From positions 1-64,000 of IMG/VR virus record IMGVR_UViG_3300032294_002055: a DNA stretch of 64,000 bases; one strand, written 5' to 3'. Position 1 is the stretch's first letter, and each line of letters starts with the position of its first letter. The position numbers and the translations under genes are program-made. Below are positions 47,035 to 53,032 of this stretch, piece by piece. The stretch is from a virus. The notes beneath the pieces were generated by a model that was given only the letters and a program-made list of their open reading frames with translations, made no database searches and had not been told where the DNA came from.

Positions 47035-49032
47035 ATGTTCTTACACATCAAACAACAAGTACAGAAGCGCTTTAATGAGCTTCTGCAAAATGGTCCCGTA
47101 TTTTGCGTGGACGTCGATAAGGAAACGATCTGGGAAATGTACCTCGCTGCATTCCCGGAACAATACAGACAGGAGAATACCTGTAACTGCTGTAAATCTT
47201 TTATCCGTCAGTTCTCAGGACTGGTAGGTATTAAAGATAACAAGGTCCTTACTCTGTGGGACTTTGAATGCACCGATCCAGAGTATACTAATTCGGTTAA
47301 GGCAATGAGGGATTATATTCTCTCCTGCAAGATCGATTCAGTTTATGTTAATTCGTTCGCCAAGCTGGGAACGGATAAAACACCGGATACAAAACGCAGT
47401 CTGGTTTGGGAGCATTATTTTATTAATCTTCCCAATAACATGGTGATGCGTGAAGAAAGAATCGGACCGCATCAAGGTAATGCTAGGGATAATAAAAATG
47501 TCCTGAAGCGTTCTCTGGATGAGCTCACTGATGAAGCAGTGAATACTGTCCTTGAGCTGATTGATCAGAATTCTCTTTACCGGGGTAACGAACATAAAAC
47601 TACACTGACTGAATTCCTTAAACTTAAGGAGCAGTACAAGAAGGTTCCTAATGCTCTTCGAGATAACTTCTGCTGGGTGCAGTCTACCAAGACTCATGCT
47701 GCAGTCTGCCGTATTCGTAATACGTCTATCGGTACGCTGCTGGTAGATCTGTCTGAAGGTCGCGACCTTGATAGCGCTGTCTCTGCGTTTGAACGCGTGG
47801 TGGCTCCCGCTAACTACAAGCGCCCTACCGCGCTGGTTACACCCAGGATGATTGAACAGGCGCAGGAACGTCTGACTGAGCTGAATATGCTTGGTTCACT
47901 TGAACGTCGTATTCTGGACAGCCGCGATCTCAATGTTAATAATACATTGTTCGTGCATCGTCCATCTGGTGGCGGTGTTTCCGATATCTTCGCAGACCTG
48001 AAGAAAGACACCATTGTCAATCCTAAGAGTCTGAATAAAGTTGAGGAGATCAGCATTCAGGACTTTGTGGATAAAGTTCTGCCTACTTCCAAATCTATTA
48101 AAGTTCTTGTGGAGAATATTCACATGCCGAACTTTGTTACTTTGGTCGGCGCTAAGAACCCGGATGATCCTACCATGTTCAAGTGGGGAAATAATTATTC
48201 CTGGGCATATACAGGGGATGTGACTGACTCGATCAAAGAGCGTGTAAAAGCTGCCGGTGGTAATATCACTGGCGTTCTGCGTATCAGTTTGTCATGGCAT
48301 AACCATGATGATCTGGATCTGCATGTTCATGAGCCTAAGGGTTATCACATATACTTTGCTAACAAAATGTCACTGTCTCCATCAGGCGGTATGCTGGATG
48401 TAGATATGAATGCAGGTGGCGGTACAACTCGCGAACCAGTAGAAAATATCTTTTGGTCCGGAGAACCAAAGATGGAAGGTAAGTATTCTGTTGTTGTGAA
48501 TAATTACTGCCGCCGTGATAATAAAGATGGGGGCTTTGAGGTTGAGATTGAGTACAACGGTGAAATTGAAACTTTCACTTCTAGTACCAATGCAGCCACA
48601 GATAAAAATTTTAACATTGCTGAATTTAATTACACCAAGAAAGATGGTGTTCAGTTTATTAATTCTAGCGGTAAATCTAATATCGCTAAATATAATTCCA
48701 GAGAGAAGTGGGGTGTAAAGACCGGGCAGTTTGTTCCTGTTCGTGCTATCACTCTTTCTCCTAACTTCTGGAATGATACATCAGGAAACAAACATTATAT
48801 GTTCCTGCTGGAAGGTTGTAAATCGGATGAGAAAACTCGTCCGTTTTTCAATGAGTTCCTTAAGCCTGAGCTTAGTGCAGATCGCAAGGTCTTCGAAATC
48901 CTGGGCAGTAAGGTAAATGTAGACAAGGCGGAAGATGAGCTGTCTGGTATCGGTTTCTCCGACACCGTACGGAATCATGTTTTCGTTGAAGTCGAAGGCA
49001 CATTCAAGCGTGTCGTCAAAGTTAAGTTCTAA
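47035..49032 (+). CDS. YfaP/DUF2135-type domain protein
   Basis: A 665-aa protein. The N-terminus has W-E-M-Y-L-A-A-F-P and a cysteine cluster C50-N-C52-C53 with FIRQFSGLVGI, a pattern I associate with a family of large-phage proteins. The C-terminal third (about 405-520) has RISLSWHNHDDLDLHVHEPKG, typical of YfaP/DUF2135, a beta domain with D-x-D-L-H. Function unknown in phages. It is transcribed alone from the conserved promoter and followed by a highly codon-optimised small gene. No membrane segment or signal peptide. Confidence 0.7.
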   Translation: MFLHIKQQVQKRFNELLQNGPVFCVDVDKETIWEMYLAAFPEQYRQENTCNCCKSFIRQFSGLVGIKDNKVLTLWDFECTDPEYTNSVKAMRDYILSCKIDSVYVNSFAKLGTDKTPDTKRSLVWEHYFINLPNNMVMREERIGPHQGNARDNKNVLKRSLDELTDEAVNTVLELIDQNSLYRGNEHKTTLTEFLKLKEQYKKVPNALRDNFCWVQSTKTHAAVCRIRNTSIGTLLVDLSEGRDLDSAVSAFERVVAPANYKRPTALVTPRMIEQAQERLTELNMLGSLERRILDSRDLNVNNTLFVHRPSGGGVSDIFADLKKDTIVNPKSLNKVEEISIQDFVDKVLPTSKSIKVLVENIHMPNFVTLVGAKNPDDPTMFKWGNNYSWAYTGDVTDSIKERVKAAGGNITGVLRISLSWHNHDDLDLHVHEPKGYHIYFANKMSLSPSGGMLDVDMNAGGGTTREPVENIFWSGEPKMEGKYSVVVNNYCRRDNKDGGFEVEIEYNGEIETFTSSTNAATDKNFNIAEFNYTKKDGVQFINSSGKSNIAKYNSREKWGVKTGQFVPVRAITLSPNFWNDTSGNKHYMFLLEGCKSDEKTRPFFNEFLKPELSADRKVFEILGSKVNVDKAEDELSGIGFSDTVRNHVFVEVEGTFKRVVKVKF

Positions 49033-49068
49033 TCCCAAACAAACCAAACAAACCAAACAAATAAAACA
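49033..49068 (+). promoter_or_regulatory. A-rich leader with tandem AAACAAACC-like repeats
   Basis: The 36 bases between the stop of the YfaP-like gene and the ATG at 49069 are nearly free of G and consist of tandem AAACCAAAC-type units. There is no SD; an unstructured A-rich leader could favour ribosome loading. Confidence 0.45.
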
Positions 49069-49464
49069 ATGGCACTCGAAACACTCGTAATCAAAGCCGC
49101 TCGTAAGAAGTGGCGCTTCGCAACCACCAAAGGTCACCTCAGCTTTGAGGACCTCTGGGATCTTAGCCTGGAGGCGCTCGATAAGATCGCCGTCGCTTTG
49201 GATGAGAAAATCCAGAAGGGCGGACGTAAGTCCTTCATCACCAAGCGTACCGAAAGCATGACCGAAGAACAGGGCATGTTTGATCTGGTTTCTTACGTGA
49301 TCGAAACCAAGATGGCAGAGGCTGATGCCGCTAAGGATCGCGCTGCTAAGCGTGGCCAGCGTGAGTTCCTTGAGGAGCTCAAGAAGAAGAAGCAAATCGC
49401 TACTCTCGAGGGTCTGTCTCTCGAGGAGATCGATAAGCAGATTGCTGCGCTTGGAGAAGAGTAA
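49069..49464 (+). CDS. Conserved small phage protein with WRFATTKG...EDLWDL motif
   Basis: A 131-aa basic, helical protein. Residues 15-40 (KWRFATTKGHLSFEDLWDL) match a motif I recall from many unrelated phages, followed by LDKIAVAL. Residues 100-131 are Lys/Glu-rich helices. Function unknown. Codons are strongly biased to C/G endings, indicating high expression. A strong terminator follows directly. Confidence 0.7.
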   Translation: MALETLVIKAARKKWRFATTKGHLSFEDLWDLSLEALDKIAVALDEKIQKGGRKSFITKRTESMTEEQGMFDLVSYVIETKMAEADAAKDRAAKRGQREFLEELKKKKQIATLEGLSLEEIDKQIAALGEE

Positions 49465-49473
49465 CTAAACCAC

Positions 49474-49510
49474 GCCGCCAGGAGTTAATTCTCCTGGCGG
49501 CTTTCTTTTT
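49474..49510 (+). terminator. Rho-independent terminator
   Basis: An 11-bp perfect GC-rich stem (49474-49484 with 49491-49501), six-base loop and TTTCTTTTT tail. It is the strongest hairpin in the right half apart from that at 50665. Confidence 0.95.
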
Positions 49511-49514
49511 ATCT

Positions 49515-49778
49515 ATGGATTTAATCGCATCGCTTGATACCTTTGAACAAAACTTATTAAAAATATCAGAGGAAGAAAATAAGTTTCCATTAGGTCTTAG
49601 TGAAGCTGAATTTAAGGCTTCATTTGTTCCTCAATTTTTAGCTACCATGGCTGCTAATAGATTTAATGATTATTGCGCCATGGATAAACAAGAAGAAATA
49701 TCTTCTTTGCCTTTTGAAGATGCTGAATTTTTAGCTGAAGAGGTTTATAAAAAATATTACGAATTTAAAAATGGATAA
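49515..49778 (+). CDS. 87-aa acidic protein
   Basis: A small acidic, helical protein of unknown family beginning four bases after the preceding terminator. It overlaps the next gene by eight bases. No motif seen. Confidence 0.5.
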   Translation: MDLIASLDTFEQNLLKISEEENKFPLGLSEAEFKASFVPQFLATMAANRFNDYCAMDKQEEISSLPFEDAEFLAEEVYKKYYEFKNG

Positions 49779-50148
49779 AATTTTAAACTATATCAAAGAA
49801 CAACTACAGCTTACCAAAAATCAGAAAACATATACTGATTGGGAAGAAGCTAGAAGAGAAGGAGCTGAAGGTGTTCTTGAAGATTTGCTAGAACAATTTT
49901 CAAAAGTTAATACCGAGGGCACTCAAACCAAAATCGAGTTACTGTACAACGGTGACTATCCCGGGCACCCATGTGTGCGTGTAAACGATAAATGGCTTGA
50001 TTCTAAAGAAGAAGTATCTCTATGTAAATTCTTTAATGTTAACGACCTTAAAGAGTTATATGATAAAGTAGGGCTGTCCAAAGATTGGGACGGTACAATT
50101 AGCGAAGAGCATAAACCTTTTGAAGGTACGCTCTCAATTCATAAATAA
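49771..50148 (+). CDS. 125-aa protein of unknown function
   Basis: A soluble, acidic protein with helical N-terminus and short beta segments (IELLYNGDYPGHPCVRVNDKW). It is the last gene before the non-coding RNA locus. No family recognised. Confidence 0.5.
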   Translation: MDKILNYIKEQLQLTKNQKTYTDWEEARREGAEGVLEDLLEQFSKVNTEGTQTKIELLYNGDYPGHPCVRVNDKWLDSKEEVSLCKFFNVNDLKELYDKVGLSKDWDGTISEEHKPFEGTLSIHK

Positions 50149-50171
50149 TATTTGCAATACTTAGTATTGTT

Positions 50172-50191
50172 GTGTTATATAAATTTGTACG
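50172..50191 (+). promoter_or_regulatory. Conserved promoter, copy 2, of the non-coding RNA locus
   Basis: Identical to the element at 46984-47003 over 22 bases. TATAAA is at 50178-50183. Transcription would begin at about 50190 and run through the RNA domains to the terminator at 50665. Confidence 0.6.
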
Positions 50192-50214
50192 GCAGTTAAT
50201 ACCTGTTGTGCAAT

Positions 50215-50358
50215 AAGCGTGTGGCGGAATGTAAAACGCAATTTCGTAAGTATAGTGGGAAACTGACCAGCCCAACGTAACTTAGGTAATCAGTGAACTG
50301 TCAGTCTAGCTGAGAACGAAGTTGGAGTCTATTGCAGGTTCAAATCCTGCCACGCTTA
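50215..50358 (+). ncRNA. tRNA-like RNA with an enlarged anticodon domain
   Basis: Acceptor helix AAGCGTG (50215-50221) pairs perfectly with CACGCTT (50351-50357), discriminator A50358. The T arm is perfect: GCAGG/CCTGC around TTCAAAT (50334-50350). A D arm GCG/CGC with loop GAATGTAAAA (50224-50239) is preceded by TG, as in tRNAs. A five-base-pair anticodon stem is possible (50241-50245 with 50324-50328) with a standard five-base variable region, but the enclosed loop is 78 rather than 7 bases. Inside it helices 50262-50267/50300-50305 or 50272-50276/50321-50325 with 50281-50285/50310-50314 could form (alternatives, partly exclusive). No encoded anticodon is evident. It may be an intron-bearing or altered tRNA, or a tRNA mimic. 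Confidence 0.6.
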
Positions 50359-50365
50359 AAATTAA

Positions 50366-50494
50366 ATTGCTCTTAAAGCGCCCACGGCGTACCGAATGGT
50401 ATTCTGTGACGGTTACAAGGCCGAATGCCTCGACTGGGTTTACAAAGTCGGTGCTGCTCTGCGCCTTTGCAGAGAACGTTGAGTAAGAGCAATA
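50366..50494 (+). ncRNA. Structured RNA domain: hairpin rosette closed by a 10-bp helix
   Basis: ATTGCTCTTA (50366-50375) pairs perfectly with TAAGAGCAAT (50485-50494). Within this helix lie consecutive hairpins: 50378-50390 (five bp), 50391-50400, 50405-50417 (five bp), 50418-50430 (AGGC/GCCT), 50431-50450 (CGACT/AGTCG) and 50457-50474 (CTCTGC/GCAGAG). The region has no credible coding frame. I know no family with this exact layout. Confidence 0.6.
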
Positions 50495-50547
50495 TTGGAA
50501 TGATATTAGTATAATGTTATTAGAGTAACTTCTTGGTAATAATATAA

Positions 50548-50647
50548 GTCAGCGAACAGGTTCTGCAAAACTTGTGGCGTCTGACCATCCCGATGAAACA
50601 ATACCCAGCACATCAACAAGTACGCAGGCATGCAGAAGTTGATTGTG
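50548..50647 (+). ncRNA. Third RNA domain: two large hairpins
   Basis: A hairpin at 50548-50585 has GTCAG/CTGAC at its base and ACAGGTT/AACTTGT (50556-50562 with 50569-50575) above. A second at 50609-50647 has CAC/GTG, a bulge and ATCAAC/GTTGAT (50612-50617 with 50638-50643), with a GCA/TGC tip. It precedes the terminator and probably belongs to the same transcript as the tRNA-like domain. Confidence 0.5.
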
Positions 50648-50664
50648 TCCTAAGTTGTAGGAGA

Positions 50665-50698
50665 GCGTCCAGGTAGAAATACCTGGGCGCTTTTCTTT
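50665..50698 (+). terminator. Strong terminator of the non-coding RNA locus
   Basis: An 11-bp stem (50665-50675 with 50680-50690) capped by a GAAA tetraloop and followed by TTTTCTTTT. It also lies just downstream of the minus-strand kinase-like gene. Confidence 0.95.
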
Positions 50699-50704
50699 TA
50701 TATA

Positions 50705-51340
50705 TTATGTAATATAAGGATCTACCAGATAAGGGCGTCCTTGCGGCGAAAACATAATATTTCCTGATCCTGCAATATCGCTTATATTAACAGGTCCTTT
50801 AGCAGTCTGCATAGTTGCAGTATTTGGTAACCCGCCTGCTCTAAAACTTTGGTATTTTTTAGCGGCAGGTATAGAAACTCTCTCCGGGTTCAGTGTAGAT
50901 TTTTGAAATCTCTGTACAAAGTCTAGCCACTGTTTTTTATTACTAGAAGGTAGTGATAAAATTTCTTTTAGAATATTACCTGTAGGAGGTATTGGATTCA
51001 ATCTTGGAATAGCATAACCTCTTCCACCTCTAATTACAGATAGAATATTCGGGAAGATATCCGAAGATGAAAATAGGTTTTCTATAGCCTTAATTCTTTT
51101 CTCATTAATAGGCGATGCCTTAGATGAAATTAATTTTAATGCTGAAGGACCTTGTCCTCCAGTAAAGCTTTCATAAACTCGCCCTTCTCCACCAGCGCCA
51201 AGCATCTTCGGTTTCCCGGATATGTCTTTTAATAATCTTGTTTTATTAACAGGAAGAGCAGCGATTAGTTTCTCTATACTCTGTGGCGACATTCCTTTAG
51301 CCAAAGCACGAACCCAAGCAGGTGATGCCTGTTTATTCAT
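50705..51340 (-). CDS. Protein-kinase-like fold protein, probably degenerate
   Basis: A 211-aa protein; I start at 51340 (MNKQASPAW), because the longer frame from 51433 would overlap the divergent gene. It has a glycine-rich loop GAGGEGRVYESF and the VAIK-like lysine ALKLIS, then a middle helical region, and ends with GNIMFSPQGRPYLVDPY, resembling the N-x-x-x and D-P/DFG strand of kinase-like folds. The usual HRD motif is not visible and the C-lobe is short, so it is either a pseudokinase or a minimal, non-canonical phosphotransferase. The N-terminus begins with K-Q-A-S, as in head proteins. Confidence 0.6.
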   Translation of the reverse strand: MNKQASPAWVRALAKGMSPQSIEKLIAALPVNKTRLLKDISGKPKMLGAGGEGRVYESFTGGQGPSALKLISSKASPINEKRIKAIENLFSSSDIFPNILSVIRGGRGYAIPRLNPIPPTGNILKEILSLPSSNKKQWLDFVQRFQKSTLNPERVSIPAAKKYQSFRAGGLPNTATMQTAKGPVNISDIAGSGNIMFSPQGRPYLVDPYIT

Positions 51341-51400
51341 ACCGCTAATTAAATTTATTTTATTTTTATTCACACAAATACAATAAACCATTAAAACAAC

Positions 51401-51616
51401 ATGACAATTGTAAAAGCACGCATTACAGAACAACCTAAATCGATGTTTGATCCCATGCCCGAAGTATGGGTTACATATGAAGATGGAGAAGAAGAAAAGC
51501 TCTTCTCTTATTATCCAGATGAGATTTCATTTGATGCCTCTGAATTTGTAGGCTTAACAAGAGAACAAGCAATGAGTCTGTATACTAAAAAAGATGTAGC
51601 GTATCTGAGGTCCTAA
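51401..51616 (+). CDS. 71-aa small phage protein
   Basis: A short beta-like protein (VWVTYEDGEEEKLFSYYPDE) without known motif, divergent from the kinase-like gene with a 60-base AT-rich gap that should hold the promoters of both. The next gene follows after one base. Confidence 0.5.
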   Translation: MTIVKARITEQPKSMFDPMPEVWVTYEDGEEEKLFSYYPDEISFDASEFVGLTREQAMSLYTKKDVAYLRS

Positions 51617-51617
51617 T

Positions 51618-51824
51618 ATGATTAAAAAAACTAAATTGCTATGGGCGTTTGAACGCGCTAGTGAAGCTCGCCCTGAAAAAGATATTGTATACCGTGTTGA
51701 AGATTGGCTTGGTATGTGGACGCCGATTATAAACAGAGCAGGATTAATTTTATCTTTAAGCGATCCTTATGGAAAAAAACAAGAAGCTAAGAAAATATGT
51801 GAGGCGCATTATCAAACACACTAG
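51618..51824 (+). CDS. 68-aa small protein
   Basis: A small basic protein with Trp residues, one base after its neighbour. No family recognised. Followed by a 65-base AT-rich stretch before sbcD in which I see no gene. Confidence 0.45.
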   Translation: MIKKTKLLWAFERASEARPEKDIVYRVEDWLGMWTPIINRAGLILSLSDPYGKKQEAKKICEAHYQTH

Positions 51825-51889
51825 CTGTAGAAACAACTATATAAAAAATAAAATAGATAAAGATAAATGTAAAAATCTAGAAGACACGC

Positions 51890-53032
51890 ATGATTAAAAT
51901 TATTCACACCGCCGACTGGCATCTGCGCGATATGCAGTTTGGCAAAACCGCTCGCGCTCAAGACTTCACTGACTCAGTGTTCCGTATTGTGGACATTGCC
52001 GTTGAAAATGAAGTTGATTATATTTTATGTGCTGGAGATATCCTAAACTCCAAGCGTCCTAGCAGTAGAAATATTGCAGACTTGATTCGCCTGAACCAGA
52101 AGCTTCTGGCAAATAAAGTTAAGCTATTTGTTATCACTGGTAACCACGACAAATGCCATCCTTCCTGGATTAAAGTATTGCAGGAAGAAATGCAGGAGAA
52201 TGGTCAATGCGCTATTTATGATATCGATTTCCAGCTTAAGCGTATTCAAAGCCGAGACGGTAATTACTATACAATCTATGGTGTGCCTGATATGGCTCCG
52301 GATGATTTCCGGGAGAAGAGCGTGGATTTTCCTGAAGCTGACTTCATGATGTTCCATGCGCTAATCAAGGACTTTGCAGCATTTGATGCTGGTGACAAAG
52401 TTCTCAAGGTCAGTGACCTACCATCAGATAAGTACAAAGCTATTCTACTTGGCGACATCCATGTTCATAAATACATTGATCTGGAAAACTGTGTAGTCGG
52501 TTATCCCGGCTCTACTGAGTTGTGCTCGCGTAATGAGAGTGTAAATAAATATGTAACGCTATTTACGTTGCAGGATAATGGTACTCTGGAAAGAGAATCC
52601 ATTCCTCTGAAACTGAATAAGCCTATCATTGCTGAGGATGTGCATACTGTTGAAGAAGCTAATTCTTTGCTTATTAAAATTAATGAGCTAAAGGATCAGT
52701 ATCCAACTATTCTGGTGCGTAAAGATCCTTCATTTACAGATCTGTATATGCGTATTGCTCGCATTGTAGACACTAGTAAATGTATTATCCGTGTCACCAA
52801 TTTACAGCCCGCTGGGTTTAAACTTATTAATATTGTCAGTCGTAGAACTGATAATCCTGTAGGTAAACAACCTGTAGATTTTGTATCTGACTATTTCCCA
52901 AATGGTTCTGATATATTTGAATTAGCCCAGGCTCTTTGTGACCCCCAGGCAGCTGCTCCTCATCTGATTGAAAACTTCATAGACAAACGACTATATGCGA
53001 ATCAAAAACCTGCTGATAAAAAATTTGGGTAA
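51890..53032 (+). CDS. sbcD: SbcD/Mre11-like nuclease (T4 gp47-like)
   Basis: A 380-aa calcineurin-like phosphoesterase. Metal-binding motifs in order: HTADWHL (D9, H11), CAGDIL (D50), TGNHD (N85, H86, D87), FHALIK (about 155-160) and GDIHVHKY (about 190-197). It forms the recombination/DNA-end processing complex with the SbcC-like ATPase, whose start lies inside this gene (38-base overlap), a sign of tight coupling. Length is typical for SbcD and T4 gp47. Confidence 0.9.
   Translation: MIKIIHTADWHLRDMQFGKTARAQDFTDSVFRIVDIAVENEVDYILCAGDILNSKRPSSRNIADLIRLNQKLLANKVKLFVITGNHDKCHPSWIKVLQEEMQENGQCAIYDIDFQLKRIQSRDGNYYTIYGVPDMAPDDFREKSVDFPEADFMMFHALIKDFAAFDAGDKVLKVSDLPSDKYKAILLGDIHVHKYIDLENCVVGYPGSTELCSRNESVNKYVTLFTLQDNGTLERESIPLKLNKPIIAEDVHTVEEANSLLIKINELKDQYPTILVRKDPSFTDLYMRIARIVDTSKCIIRVTNLQPAGFKLINIVSRRTDNPVGKQPVDFVSDYFPNGSDIFELAQALCDPQAAAPHLIENFIDKRLYANQKPADKKFG

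Noticed and set aside
48781-49395. 204-codon minus-strand frame
   Set aside because: Antisense to the YfaP-type gene end and the optimised gene; crosses the intergenic leader.
50246-50323. Group I intron in the tRNA-like element
   Set aside because: About 71 extra bases are too few for a group I core, and no convincing P, Q, R or S elements were found.
50215-50358. tmRNA
   Set aside because: Length is far below tmRNA size, a D stem is present, no G-U pair at position 3-70, and no tag frame.
51341-51433. Longer N-terminus of the kinase-like protein
   Set aside because: It would overlap the divergent gene at 51401 and adds a Cys-rich, unconserved-looking stretch.
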